From Pseudonocardia endophytica (GTDB lineage: Bacteria > Actinomycetota > Actinomycetes > Mycobacteriales > Pseudonocardiaceae): a DNA stretch of 64,000 nt. Under the pieces are notes generated by a model, which did not search any database, was not told the DNA's origin, and saw only the letters and a list, made by a program, of their open reading frames with translations. The stretch is from assembly GCF_004339565.1 (NCBI RefSeq), contig NZ_SMFZ01000002.1, positions 868,001 through 932,000 of the forward strand, written 5' to 3'. Positions 55,183-64,000 of this stretch are shown in pieces; positions within the stretch are counted from its first letter, which is position 1; the number at the start of each line of letters is the position of its first letter. Position numbers and translations under genes: made by a program.

Positions 55183-57363
55183 TCACTGGCTGGCCCACCA
55201 GCCGTAGGACCGGTAGTCCGGATACGGCGCGACGAACTCGGCCACCGGGCCGGTCGAGACCGTGATCCTCGACGAGGTCACGAGCTCGCCGGGGATCACG
55301 TACGTGGACTGTGCCCAGGTGCCCGCTGGCCGCTCCGGCAGCTCCCACTCGCTGGAGTGGACGCCGTTCACGTCGACCCGCACGCGGGACTTGCCCTCCG
55401 CCGTGGGCCCGGCGCCGATCCGGCCGGTCAGCGCGACCGGACGTCCGGGCGTCAGGTGGTCGAGCGTGAACGACTCGCCGCCGGTGACCGAGCGCGCGCT
55501 GTCCACGACGGTCCGCCCCGGAGCGACCTGGCCCGCGTCGACCATGCTCACCGGCTGCAGCCCGAGCACCGGCGGGTGCGGGGTCCAGTCGTGCGCCGCC
55601 TCGTCGTCGAGATCGCCGACGTTGACGTGGTCGCGGATCGTGCCGGGGACCGGCAGGTCCGGCCGGTCGCCGCTGCCCGCGTTGCGCCAGTCGGCCTTCC
55701 AGACGTTCACGCGGTCGCAGGTGCGGTCGATCTGGCAGGTCTGCGGCGCGGTCACCGAGAGCGGCCGGGGCGGTGCGACGAGCTGGAACGAGACCAGTGG
55801 TTCCGTCCCGTAGATCGTCGAGCGGCGCAGCTCGCCGACCGGGGCGCCGCCCCACTGGTCGAACACGGCGAAGTAGTCCGGCCGTTTCCCCGGCGGCAGG
55901 TGGCGCAGCGCCTCGTACAGCGTCCCGGCGCCGTTGCGCGACGCCCGGTCCATGCCCGGTGTCGTCAAGCCGACGAGATCGACGGTCCGGTGGCCGCCGA
56001 ACCAGGCCGCGGCGCCGACGTCGTTGACACCGACCGACGACCCGGGCGGCACGTGGTAGGCGATCCAGTCGCCGACCGACACCGGCCCCTCGCGCATCGC
56101 CGACGCCTGCTGCCCGAACCGCAGCGCCCACGTCGGCGTCGCGAGCACGGAGAACAGCAGCAGCACGGCGAGCAGCCCGTGCAGCACGGCGGGCCGTCGC
56201 GTCCGGCCGGCCACCCGGGCGACCCCGTCCACGCCGAGCACGGCGAGCAGCAGGAACAGGGGGACGAACGGCTGCAGGTAGCGCAGGTTCTGCCACTGCG
56301 CCGTGCTCAGCGTGGACAGGCTGAGCAGGACGAGGGCGAGCCCGGCCGCCAGTACGACGGTGAGCGTGCGCCGGCCGCCGGTCCACAGCGCGGCGAGGCC
56401 CAGCACCGCGAGCACGAGCGTCAGCGGCGGCAGGAAGTCCTGCCCGGACAGCCCGGCCAGCGACGCGGCGATCTCCCGCAGGTTGCGCACCGTCCCGTCG
56501 GCGACCTCGAGCGGCTGCATCAGCAGGCCCTGGTGCAGCAGCGACTTCGCCTGCACACCGGACGCCTGGACGCTGCCGGTGGCCAGCTGGTTGAACAGGA
56601 GCTGGCCCGCGGCGGCGACGAGCGGGAGCACGGCCAGTGCGGGCGTCCACCACCGCCGGTGCGCGGACGGGACGACCCGCCGCCAGGTCCAGAGCATGGC
56701 CGCGACCAGGCACGCGGCGACGATCAGGCCCTCCGGCCGGGTGAGCGCGAGCAGCGTCGCGAGCACCGGCGTCGCCACGAACCGCCCGCGCAGCTGCTCG
56801 CGCACGAACGCGTACGCCGCGCCGACGAGCAGGACGGCGAGGACACCGACCTCCATCCCGCTGACCGATCCCCACAGCAGCGGTCCGGAGACCATCACGA
56901 GCACGCCGGTCCACACCCCGACGGCCCGGCCGGCGATGCGCGTGCCCAGCAGGGTGATCAACGCCGTCGTCGCCGCGGCGCACACCGCACCGAGCCCGAC
57001 GGCGAACGCCAGGAGGTACTGCCCGTCGAACCCGATCGCGTACGCGCCACCCAGCATGAACGCGTACAGCAGGCTGGAGGCGCCGGTGGTGACCGGCTCG
57101 CCGGGGAAGTAGCGGAACGGCTCACCGAGCCCGAGCTGGCGGGCGTACTGCAGGTGGATGTAGACGTCGTCGAGCGGCGGGATCAGCCGTCCCTGGTTGT
57201 ATCCGAGGCTCACCTGCAGGAACACGAACGACAGCGCCAGCGAGCCGAGCGCCAGCAGGGCGGCCGTCCGGTCGACGCGGGCGAGCCCACGCCGGATCCG
57301 CGTGGTGCGGGTCGTGCCGGCCGCGGGGGGCGCCTCTGGCGTCGCTTCCTGCGTGTCGCTCAT
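55183..57363 (-). CDS. Polytopic membrane protein, GT-C glycosyltransferase-like
   Basis: A 726-aa protein with about ten transmembrane helices in residues 40-450 and a large C-terminal beta-rich extracytoplasmic part. The early loop LIPPLDDVYIHLQYARQLGL contains the Asp-Asp typical of GT-C (PMT/arabinofuranosyltransferase-like) enzymes, and the juxtamembrane TGASSLLYAFML and LALTRPEGLIVA blocks resemble actinobacterial mannosyl- or arabinosyl-transferase homologues that use polyprenyl-phosphate sugars. The C-terminal domain (GVNDVGAAAWFGGHRTVDLV) also fits. Likely role: envelope glycan transfer; acceptor unknown. Confidence 0.8.
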   Translation of the reverse strand: MSDTQEATPEAPPAAGTTRTTRIRRGLARVDRTAALLALGSLALSFVFLQVSLGYNQGRLIPPLDDVYIHLQYARQLGLGEPFRYFPGEPVTTGASSLLYAFMLGGAYAIGFDGQYLLAFAVGLGAVCAAATTALITLLGTRIAGRAVGVWTGVLVMVSGPLLWGSVSGMEVGVLAVLLVGAAYAFVREQLRGRFVATPVLATLLALTRPEGLIVAACLVAAMLWTWRRVVPSAHRRWWTPALAVLPLVAAAGQLLFNQLATGSVQASGVQAKSLLHQGLLMQPLEVADGTVRNLREIAASLAGLSGQDFLPPLTLVLAVLGLAALWTGGRRTLTVVLAAGLALVLLSLSTLSTAQWQNLRYLQPFVPLFLLLAVLGVDGVARVAGRTRRPAVLHGLLAVLLLFSVLATPTWALRFGQQASAMREGPVSVGDWIAYHVPPGSSVGVNDVGAAAWFGGHRTVDLVGLTTPGMDRASRNGAGTLYEALRHLPPGKRPDYFAVFDQWGGAPVGELRRSTIYGTEPLVSFQLVAPPRPLSVTAPQTCQIDRTCDRVNVWKADWRNAGSGDRPDLPVPGTIRDHVNVGDLDDEAAHDWTPHPPVLGLQPVSMVDAGQVAPGRTVVDSARSVTGGESFTLDHLTPGRPVALTGRIGAGPTAEGKSRVRVDVNGVHSSEWELPERPAGTWAQSTYVIPGELVTSSRITVSTGPVAEFVAPYPDYRSYGWWASQ

Positions 57364-57526
57364 GATCCTCCGGCCGGAGCGCGGCCGCGTCCGGCCGTCG
57401 GCGTCTCCGGCACACCGTCCGAGGCCGGTGCGCGCACCGGCCGGGTGGACGACCGTAGCGGCGGGGTGGTCCGGGCGGTGGAAAGGGGTGCGAGGCCGCG
57501 TACCGGCACCTCCTAGAATTCGGCAG

Positions 57527-59176
57527 GTGAACCCCGACGTGCTCGCCGATCTCGTCCGTGACGTCGCACGGGACGTGCTGTCCCGACGCGGCCTGGACGT
57601 CGGTGCGCTGCCGGAGGACGTCGGCGTCGAGCGCCCGCGCAACCCGGAGCACGGCGACTACGCCACGAACGTCGCGCTCCGCACGGCGAAGAAGGCCGGT
57701 GTCCCGCCGCGTGACCTGGCCGGATGGCTGGCCGAGGAGATCGCGACCCGGCCCGGTGTGGCCGGCGCGGAGATCGCCGGGCCCGGTTTCATCAACCTGC
57801 GCCTTGCCGCGGACGCGCAAGGTGCGCTCGTCGGCGAGATCCTGGGCGCCGGAGACACCTACGGAACCGGTGACGAGTACGCCGACCGCACCGTGAACCT
57901 GGAGTTCGTCTCGGCGAACCCGACGGGGCCGCTGCACCTGGGCCACACCCGGTGGGCGGCTGTCGGCGACGCGCTCGGGCGCGTGTTGTCCGCGCGCGGG
58001 GCGAAGGTCACCCGCGAGTACTACTTCAACGACGCCGGCGGCCAGATCACCCGGTTCGTCGAGTCGCTCGTCGCCGCGGCACGGGGCGAGCCCACGCCGG
58101 AGAACGGGTACGGGGGCGCCTACATCGGGGACATCGCGTCGCAGGTCGTCGCGGCCGAGCCGGGCGCGCTGGAGCTACCGGACGCCGAGCGTGACGAGGT
58201 GTTCCGCCGGGTCGGTGTCGGGCTGATGTTCGACGAGATCAAGCGCGCACTGCACGCCTTCGGCACCGACTTCGACGTCTGGTTCCACGAGAAGTCGCTG
58301 CACGACTCCGGCGCCGTGCAGACCGCGGTGCAGCGGCTCAAGGACAGCGGGAACCTCTACCCGGCCGACGGCGCGTGGTGGCTGCGCTCCACCGACGAGG
58401 GCGACGACAAGGACCGTCCCGTCATCAAATCGGACGGCAACCCGGCCTACATCGCCGGCGACCTGGCCTACTACCTGGACAAGCGGGCCCGCGGGTTCGA
58501 CCTGTGCATCTACATGCTCGGTGCGGACCACCACGGCTACATCGCCCGGCTGCGCGCCGCCGCGGTGGCGTTCGGCGACCCGGCCGACACGGTCGAGGTC
58601 CTGATCGGGCAGATGGTCAACCTGTTCCGCGACGGCCACCCCGTGCGGATGAGCAAGCGAGCAGGCACCGCGGTCAGCATGGACGACCTGGTGGAGGCGG
58701 TCGGCGTGGACGCCGCCCGCTATACGCTGATCCGGTCCTCGGTGGACTCCACACTGGACATCGATCTCGACCTGATCGGCCGCCGGACGAACGACAACCC
58801 GGTGTTCTACGTCCAGTACGCGCACGCCCGTCTGGCATCGCTGATCCGCAACGCGGCCGGTGCCGACGTCACACCGGGCGAGGAGTTCGGGCTGCTGGAG
58901 CATCCGCGCGAGGGCGACCTGATCCGGACGCTCGGCGAGTTCCCCGAGGTCGTGCGCGCGGCCGCCGAGCTGCGCGAACCGCACCGGGTGGCCCGGTTCC
59001 TGGAGTCGCTCGCGGCGGCGTACCACAAGTTCTACGACGCCTGCCGCGTCCTGCCGATGGGCGACGAGAACGTCACCGACCTGCATCGGGCCCGTCTGTC
59101 GCTCTGCATGGCGGCGGCGCGGGTGCTGGCCAACGGGCTGGGTCTGCTCGGCGTGTCCGCTCCGGAGCGGATGTGA
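57527..59176 (+). CDS. argS: Arginyl-tRNA synthetase
   Basis: A 549-aa class I synthetase. The N-terminal additional domain has ERPRNPEHGDYATNVALRTA. The HIGH motif is in NPTGPLHLGHTRWAAVGDAL, the ADHHGYIARLRAA block follows, and MSKRAGTAVSMDDLVEAVGV replaces KMSKS. The anticodon-binding DALR domain ends the protein. The start is GTG 57527 with GGCAGG-like upstream bases. It is the first gene of a core cluster with lysA, hom, thrC and thrB, standard for Actinobacteria. The lysA start overlaps its stop. Confidence 0.97.
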   Translation: MNPDVLADLVRDVARDVLSRRGLDVGALPEDVGVERPRNPEHGDYATNVALRTAKKAGVPPRDLAGWLAEEIATRPGVAGAEIAGPGFINLRLAADAQGALVGEILGAGDTYGTGDEYADRTVNLEFVSANPTGPLHLGHTRWAAVGDALGRVLSARGAKVTREYYFNDAGGQITRFVESLVAAARGEPTPENGYGGAYIGDIASQVVAAEPGALELPDAERDEVFRRVGVGLMFDEIKRALHAFGTDFDVWFHEKSLHDSGAVQTAVQRLKDSGNLYPADGAWWLRSTDEGDDKDRPVIKSDGNPAYIAGDLAYYLDKRARGFDLCIYMLGADHHGYIARLRAAAVAFGDPADTVEVLIGQMVNLFRDGHPVRMSKRAGTAVSMDDLVEAVGVDAARYTLIRSSVDSTLDIDLDLIGRRTNDNPVFYVQYAHARLASLIRNAAGADVTPGEEFGLLEHPREGDLIRTLGEFPEVVRAAAELREPHRVARFLESLAAAYHKFYDACRVLPMGDENVTDLHRARLSLCMAAARVLANGLGLLGVSAPERM

Positions 59177-60648
59177 GGGCGCACCCGGCAGGGCCCCTGC
59201 ACGCCGGCATCTCCCTGCCGCCCGAGTCGGCCGGACCTCGTCCGACGTCGGCCGCGGAGCTCGACGAGCTCGCCCCCGCCGTGTGGCCGCGGAACGCCCG
59301 GCGCGGTGCCGACGGTGCGCTGCGGGTCGCCGGTGTCGACGTCCGGGACCTGGCACGTGAGCACGGCACACCGCTGTTCGTGCTCGACGAGGACGACTTC
59401 CGCGCCCGGTGCGCGGAGTTCGCGGCCGCGTTCGGGGCGCGGTCGGTGCACTACGCGGCGAAGGCGTTCCTGTGCACCGAGGTCGCCCGCTGGGTGGACC
59501 AGGAGGGCCTGTCGCTGGACGTGTGCTCCGGCGGCGAGCTGGCCGTGGCCCGCAGGGCCGGGTTCCCGCCCGAGCGGATCACGTTGCACGGCAACAACAA
59601 GTCGCTCGACGAGCTGATCGAGGCCGTCGAGTACGGCGTCGAGTGTGTCGTGCTCGACTCGTTCCACGAGATCGCCCGCCTCGACGCCGTCGCCCGGGAT
59701 CGCGACGTCGTCGCCCCGGTGATGATCCGGGTGACGGTCGGCGTCGAGGCGCACACGCACGAGTTCATCGCGACCGCGCACGAGGACCAGAAGTTCGGCT
59801 TCTCGGTAGCGGGCGGCGGCGACACGGCGGACGCGCTCGAAGCGGCCCGGCGGGTCGTCGCGGCACCGAACCTGGAGCTCGTCGGGCTGCACAGCCACAT
59901 CGGCAGCCAGATCTTCGACACCGACGGCTTCGAGGTCGCGGCACGACGGGTGGTGCGCCTGCTGGCCGCGCTGCACCGCGAGCACGGGGCGGAGAATCTC
60001 GGCGCGCTGCGCACGCTCGACCTCGGCGGCGGGGTGGGCATCGCCTACCGGGAGAACGAGCGGCCGCTGCCGATCGTCGGGCTGGCCGAGGAGCTGCGCG
60101 GCATCGTGAAGCGCGAGTGCCACGCCGCCGATCTCGACGTGCCGGACATCGCCGTCGAGCCGGGGCGGGCGATCGCCGGGCCGGGCACGGTCACGCTCTA
60201 CGAGGTCGGGACGATCAAGGACGTGCCGCTCGACCGCGGGTCGCGGCGGTACGTCAGCGTCGACGGCGGGATGAGCGACAACATCCGCACGGCGCTCTAC
60301 GACGCGGCCTACGACGTCCGCCTGGTGTCCCGGTCGTCCGCCGTGGACAGCCTGCCGGACGGCGACAAGCCGGTGCTGTCCCGCGTGGTCGGGAAGCACT
60401 GCGAGTCCGGCGACATCGTCGTGCGTGACTGCTGGCTGCCCGCCGACCTGGCCTCCGGCGACCTGCTGGCGGTGGCCGCGACCGGGGCCTACTGCTACGC
60501 GATGGCCAGCGGTTACAACCGGCTGCCGCGCCCCGCCGTCGTCGTGGTGCGGGAGGGCTCCGGACAGGTCCTGCTGCGTCGGGAGACGCTCGAGGACCAG
60601 TTCCGCTTCGAGGTACCGGCGGACAGCCAGGCGTACGCGGGTACGTGA
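59173..60648 (+). CDS. lysA: Diaminopimelate decarboxylase
   Basis: A 491-aa PLP enzyme for the last step of lysine synthesis (meso-DAP to L-lysine). The PLP Lys lies in SVHYAAKAFLCTEVARW, followed by LDVCSGGELAVARRAGF, HGNNKSLDEL, the phosphate-binding GGGVGIAY, EPGRAIAGPG and the substrate Cys/Glu in GKHCESGDIV. The GTG start overlaps the argS stop. It has a Pro-rich N-terminal extension, as in other actinobacterial LysA proteins. Confidence 0.97.
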   Translation: MRAHPAGPLHAGISLPPESAGPRPTSAAELDELAPAVWPRNARRGADGALRVAGVDVRDLAREHGTPLFVLDEDDFRARCAEFAAAFGARSVHYAAKAFLCTEVARWVDQEGLSLDVCSGGELAVARRAGFPPERITLHGNNKSLDELIEAVEYGVECVVLDSFHEIARLDAVARDRDVVAPVMIRVTVGVEAHTHEFIATAHEDQKFGFSVAGGGDTADALEAARRVVAAPNLELVGLHSHIGSQIFDTDGFEVAARRVVRLLAALHREHGAENLGALRTLDLGGGVGIAYRENERPLPIVGLAEELRGIVKRECHAADLDVPDIAVEPGRAIAGPGTVTLYEVGTIKDVPLDRGSRRYVSVDGGMSDNIRTALYDAAYDVRLVSRSSAVDSLPDGDKPVLSRVVGKHCESGDIVVRDCWLPADLASGDLLAVAATGAYCYAMASGYNRLPRPAVVVVREGSGQVLLRRETLEDQFRFEVPADSQAYAGT

Positions 60649-60737
60649 GTCGCACCACCCGGCGTGGGTCGTGGTGAGGTGAGCGGGAACGATGACGCCC
60701 GGCCGTGCCGGGTAGGACAGTTTGCGAGGAGATCGGG

Positions 60738-62108
60738 TTGACCAGTGGCGAGCGCACCGAGGTGCGCGTGGCGGTGCTGGGCTGCGGCACGGTCGGCACC
60801 GAGGTCGTGCGGCTGCTCACCGAGCAGGCCGACGAGCTGACGGCGCGGGTCGGTGCGCCGGTGCGACTGGTCGGCGTGGCCGTGCGGCGCCCGCACCGGC
60901 ACCCGTGGCTGACCGAGACGTTCGGCGACCTGGTGACGACGGACGCCGCCGCGCTCGTCGCGCGCGACGACGTGGACGTCGTCGTCGAGGTGATCGGCGG
61001 CATCGAGCCGGTCCGCACGCTGCTGCTGGAGGCGCTCAAGTCCGGCAAGTCGGTCGTCACCGCGAACAAGGCGCTGCTGGCCGAGGACGGGCCCGCTCTG
61101 GCCGAGGCGGCGGACGCGTCCGGCGCCGACCTCTACTACGAGGCGTCCGTGGCCGGGGCGATCCCGCTGCTGCGCCCGCTGCGCGAGTCGCTGGCAGGCG
61201 ACCGGATCACCCGGGTGGCCGGGATCGTGAACGGCACGTCGAACTTCATCCTGTCGGCGATGGCCTCCGGCGGGACGTCGTACGCGGACGCGCTGGAGGA
61301 GGCCACCCAGCTCGGCTACGCCGAGGCCGACCCGAGCGCCGACGTCGACGGCTACGACGCCGCGTCGAAGGCCGCGATCCTCGCGACGCTCAGCTTCCAC
61401 ACCCGGGTCACCGCCTCCGACGTGCACCGCGAGGGCATGCGCGAGGTGAGCGCCGCGGACATCGCCGCCGCGAAGCTGCTCGGCTGCACGATCAAGCTGC
61501 TGGCGATCTGCGAGCGCGTCCACGACGCCGACGGGACCGAGTCCGTCTCGGCGCGGGTCTACCCGGCGATGGTGCCGTCGTCGCACCCGCTGGCGAGCGT
61601 CGACGGCGCGTTCAACGCCGTGTTCGTCGAGGCCGAGGCAGCGGGCCAGCTGATGTTCTACGGGCAGGGCGCCGGCGGGGCGCCCACCGCGAGCGCCGTG
61701 CTGGGCGACCTGGTCGCCGTGGCGCGCAACCACGTCGCAGCCGGACGCGGGCCGCGCGAGTCGGCGTACGCGAGCCTGCCGGTGCGGGCGATCGGCGCCG
61801 TGCCGACGCGCTACCACGTCGACCTCGAGGTGGCCGACCGCGAGGGTGTGTTGGCCGCGATCGCCGGGGAGTTCGCCCGCAACGGCGTGAGCATCGCCGC
61901 CGTGCGGCAGACCGGTGGCTCCGCGGGGGCCGCGGACGGTGATCCGACGCAGGCCCGGTTGACCGTCGTGACGCACACGGCGCCGGACTCCGCGCTGGCC
62001 GGGACCGTCGCCGCGATCCAGGAACTGGACGTCGTGAACGGCGTGAACAGCGTTCTGCGCGTCGAGGGTCTCGGGCGCGCCGTCAGCGCACTGGGGGTGG
62101 CCGGATGA
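60738..62108 (+). CDS. hom: Homoserine dehydrogenase
   Basis: A 456-aa NAD(P)-dependent enzyme converting aspartate semialdehyde to homoserine. The nucleotide site is VAVLGCGTVGTEVVRLL. The catalytic core is VVTANKALLAEDG, GAIPLLRPLRESLAGDRI, VAGIVNGTSNFILSAMAS and ADPSADVDGYDAASKAAILA. A C-terminal ACT domain (VLAAIAGEFARNGVSIAAVR) provides feedback by threonine. TTG 60738 is the most likely start. The stop overlaps thrC (ATGA). Confidence 0.96.
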   Translation: MTSGERTEVRVAVLGCGTVGTEVVRLLTEQADELTARVGAPVRLVGVAVRRPHRHPWLTETFGDLVTTDAAALVARDDVDVVVEVIGGIEPVRTLLLEALKSGKSVVTANKALLAEDGPALAEAADASGADLYYEASVAGAIPLLRPLRESLAGDRITRVAGIVNGTSNFILSAMASGGTSYADALEEATQLGYAEADPSADVDGYDAASKAAILATLSFHTRVTASDVHREGMREVSAADIAAAKLLGCTIKLLAICERVHDADGTESVSARVYPAMVPSSHPLASVDGAFNAVFVEAEAAGQLMFYGQGAGGAPTASAVLGDLVAVARNHVAAGRGPRESAYASLPVRAIGAVPTRYHVDLEVADREGVLAAIAGEFARNGVSIAAVRQTGGSAGAADGDPTQARLTVVTHTAPDSALAGTVAAIQELDVVNGVNSVLRVEGLGRAVSALGVAG

Positions 62109-63214
62109 CCGGGCAGACCGCGTCGACCGCACGCCAGACCGTCGCGCCACCCCCGTCGGGACACTGGCCGGGGGTGATCGAGGCGTACCGCCCCCGGATG
62201 CCGGTGCAGCCGGGCTGGCAGGTGGTCACGCTGGCCGAGGGCGGGACGCCGTTGCTGCCCGCACCGCGGTTGTCCGCGCGTACCGGGTGCGAGGTCTATC
62301 TCAAGGTCGACGGCGCGAACCCGACCGGGTCGTTCAAGGACCGCGGCATGACGATGGCCGTGACCGCGGCGCTCGCCGACGGCAAGCAGGGCGTGCTCTG
62401 CGCGTCCACCGGCAACACGTCCGCGTCCGCCGCGGCCTACGCCGCGCGGGCCGGCATGACCTGTGCCGTCCTCGTCCCGCGCGGCAAGATCGCGCTGGGC
62501 AAGCTCGCCCAGGCCGTCGCGCACGGTGCCCGGATCCTGCAGATCGACGGCAACTTCGACGACTGCCTGGAGCTCGCCCGCAAGACCACTGCCGACTACC
62601 CGGCGATCGCGCTGGTCAACTCCGTGAACCCGACCCGGATCGCGGGCCAGGCCAGCGCCGCCTACGAGGTCTGCGACCAGCTCGGGCAGGCCCCGGACGT
62701 GCACTGCCTCCCGGTCGGCAACGCCGGCAACATCACGGCGTACTGGCAGGGCTACCGCGGATACCACGCGGACGGCCTGATCTCGGACCTGCCGCGGATG
62801 TTCGGCTTCCAGGCCGCCGGTGCCGCACCGCTCGTGCACGGCGGACCGGTCAAGAACCCGGAGACGATCGCGACGGCGATCCGGATCGGGGCGCCCGCGT
62901 CGTGGGACGGCGCGGTCGCCGCCCGTGACGAGTCGAACGGCCGGTTCGCCGCCGTCACCGACGACGAGATCCTCGCCGCCTACCGGCTGCTCTCCGCCGA
63001 GGAGGCCGTGTTCGTCGAGCCGGCGTCCGCGTCGAGCGTGGCCGGCCTGCTGCAGTCGTCAGCGGACGGGACGCTCCCGCGCGGCTCGCTCGTGGTGTGC
63101 ACGGTGACCGGGCACGGCCTGAAGGACCCGGACACGGCGCTGCTCTCGGCCGGTGAGCCGGAGGTCGTCCCGATCGATCCGGGGGCCGTGGCCGCCGCCC
63201 TCGAGCTCGCCTGA
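62105..63214 (+). CDS. thrC: Threonine synthase
   Basis: A 369-aa PLP enzyme turning O-phosphohomoserine into threonine. The PLP Lys is in GANPTGSFKDRGMTMAVTAA, followed by CASTGNTSASAAAYAARAG, the phosphate cup PVGNAGNITAYWQGY and TVTGHGLKDPD. The short form, without the N-terminal extension of plant and yeast enzymes, is typical of Actinobacteria. Its start overlaps hom and its stop shares a base with the thrB start. Confidence 0.97.
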   Translation: MTGQTASTARQTVAPPPSGHWPGVIEAYRPRMPVQPGWQVVTLAEGGTPLLPAPRLSARTGCEVYLKVDGANPTGSFKDRGMTMAVTAALADGKQGVLCASTGNTSASAAAYAARAGMTCAVLVPRGKIALGKLAQAVAHGARILQIDGNFDDCLELARKTTADYPAIALVNSVNPTRIAGQASAAYEVCDQLGQAPDVHCLPVGNAGNITAYWQGYRGYHADGLISDLPRMFGFQAAGAAPLVHGGPVKNPETIATAIRIGAPASWDGAVAARDESNGRFAAVTDDEILAAYRLLSAEEAVFVEPASASSVAGLLQSSADGTLPRGSLVVCTVTGHGLKDPDTALLSAGEPEVVPIDPGAVAAALELA

Positions 63215-64000
63215 TGGGGCGGCCGACCGAGGTCCGGATCCGCGTTCCCGGCTCCACGGCGAACCTCGGGCCGGGATTCGACTGCTTCGGGCTCGCGCTC
63301 GGTCTCTACGACGAGCTGGAGGTCAGCGCCAGCGACACGCCCGGTGTGTCCGTCGAGGTCTCCGGTGAGGGGGAGGGGCGCGTGCCGCTGGGTCCGCGCC
63401 ATCTCGTCGTCCGCGCGATGCACCAGTCGTTCGAGCTGTTCGGTGACGCGCCGGCCGGGATCCGCCTGCGCTGCACCAACACCGTGCCGCACTCGCGCGG
63501 TCTGGGCAGCTCCGCGGCGGCCGCCGTGTCCGGCGTCGTCGCGGCCGCGGTGCTGGCCGGACGTGAGATCGACGGCGAACGGGAGGCCCTGCTGCAGCTC
63601 TCCGCCGGGATCGAGGGGCACGCGGACAACGCGGCCGCGAGCCTGCTCGGCGGGTTCGTCGTGGCGTGGGAGACGACCGGCGCCGCCCGCCGCTTCCACG
63701 CCGTGCGCCTCGACGCGCACCCGGACGTGCACCCGGTCGCGTGCGTGGCCTCCACCGAGTCCGCCACGAAGGCGACGCGCGGCCTGCTCCCGGACCGGGT
63801 CCCGCTGGGCGACGCGGCGTTCACCGGCAGCCGGACCGCGCTCGGCGTGCTGGCCATGACCGCCCGCCCGGACCTGCTGCTCGCGGCGACCGAGGACCGC
63901 CTGCACCAGCCGTACCGGCGGCCGGCCTATCCGGACTCGCTGGAGCTCGTCGAGTGGCTCCGGTCGCACGGGATCCCGGCCGCGGTCTCCGGCGCCGGCC
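63214..64000 (+). CDS. thrB: Homoserine kinase (partial, runs off the window)
   Basis: The first 262 residues of a GHMP kinase that phosphorylates homoserine. Motif 1 is VPGSTANLGPGFDCFGLALG, motif 2 the ATP loop TVPHSRGLGSSAAAAVSGVV, and motif 3 begins IPAAVSGAG at the window edge. ATG 63214 shares its A with the thrC stop. It completes hom-thrC-thrB. No internal damage is seen. Confidence 0.96.
   Translation, partial: MGRPTEVRIRVPGSTANLGPGFDCFGLALGLYDELEVSASDTPGVSVEVSGEGEGRVPLGPRHLVVRAMHQSFELFGDAPAGIRLRCTNTVPHSRGLGSSAAAAVSGVVAAAVLAGREIDGEREALLQLSAGIEGHADNAAASLLGGFVVAWETTGAARRFHAVRLDAHPDVHPVACVASTESATKATRGLLPDRVPLGDAAFTGSRTALGVLAMTARPDLLLAATEDRLHQPYRRPAYPDSLELVEWLRSHGIPAAVSGAG

Noticed and set aside
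54258..57363. Long plus-strand frames across the DUF3105 and membrane-protein genes
   Set aside because: They are Arg/Ala/Gly/His-rich shadows of real minus-strand genes with third-position GC bias; no motifs are present.

Overview
The window is high-GC DNA with the gene style of a filamentous or mycelial actinobacterium: GTG and TTG starts, 4-bp start/stop overlaps, many PucR, GntR, TetR, LuxR and AraC regulators, F420-type and LLM oxidoreductases, and secreted hydrolases. A Pseudonocardia-like genus would fit, but the sequence alone does not prove it. The right end (53.5-64 kb) is conserved core genome (tRNA-Arg, DUF305, DUF3105, argS-lysA-hom-thrC-thrB). The rest is accessory catabolic and island DNA.

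0-3.9 kb holds a NarL-type two-component system, a dTDP-glucose 4,6-dehydratase and an Hsl-type alpha/beta hydrolase. 4.0-20.5 kb is the most interesting region. It joins a bacterial microcompartment (BMC) gene set (BMC-P, two BMC-H, tandem BMC-T, acylating aldehyde dehydrogenase, EutJ-like actin-fold protein) to a split PEP-synthase/PPDK-like phosphotransfer module: a free phosphohistidine swivel protein, a 477-aa orphan subunit, a 202-aa orphan and a PPDK-like ATP-grasp protein whose C-terminal barrel looks dead. A HAD phosphatase carries a repeat linker and a C-terminal amphipathic helix like a BMC encapsulation peptide. A malate-dehydrogenase-like enzyme is fused to an EutQ/EutT-like N-terminal segment through a repetitive linker. 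A plausible reading is that the cell activates an unknown alcohol or ketone by phosphorylation, that the substrate is dephosphorylated and oxidised through an aldehyde to an acyl-CoA inside a shell, and that NAD+ is recycled in the lumen by reduction of an oxo-acid. No cluster of this exact composition is known to me.

20.8-44 kb is a series of catabolic islets, each with its own regulator: an alpha/beta hydrolase; a GntR-controlled FAH/hydrolase/amidohydrolase/DUF1636 unit with two mirrored operator-like sites; glyoxalase-fold and deazaflavin-type genes preceded by near-identical 75-bp leaders; two paralogous secreted alpha/beta hydrolases around a GAF-LuxR regulator; a MetE-like/LLM monooxygenase/aldehyde dehydrogenase operon facing an AraC regulator; and a PucR regulator followed by a DUF6351-type protein and a crotonase that keeps the catalytic residues of 6-oxocamphor hydrolase.

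44.0-53.5 kb is a tandem genomic island at the 3' end of tRNA-Arg(CCG). Three copies of the junction sequence, two with integrase remnants and a 50-bp tRNA 3'-end repeat, mark successive insertions. The cargo is two related VapBC-like modules (one truncated by a junction), a TetR/flavin monooxygenase pair with a clear palindromic operator, a HIRAN-domain protein, a small membrane protein and an OLD-family ATPase-TOPRIM nuclease of visibly lower GC, which is a candidate defence gene.

Starts were chosen from Shine-Dalgarno spacing and overlaps. Functions are from motif reading only, with no database search.
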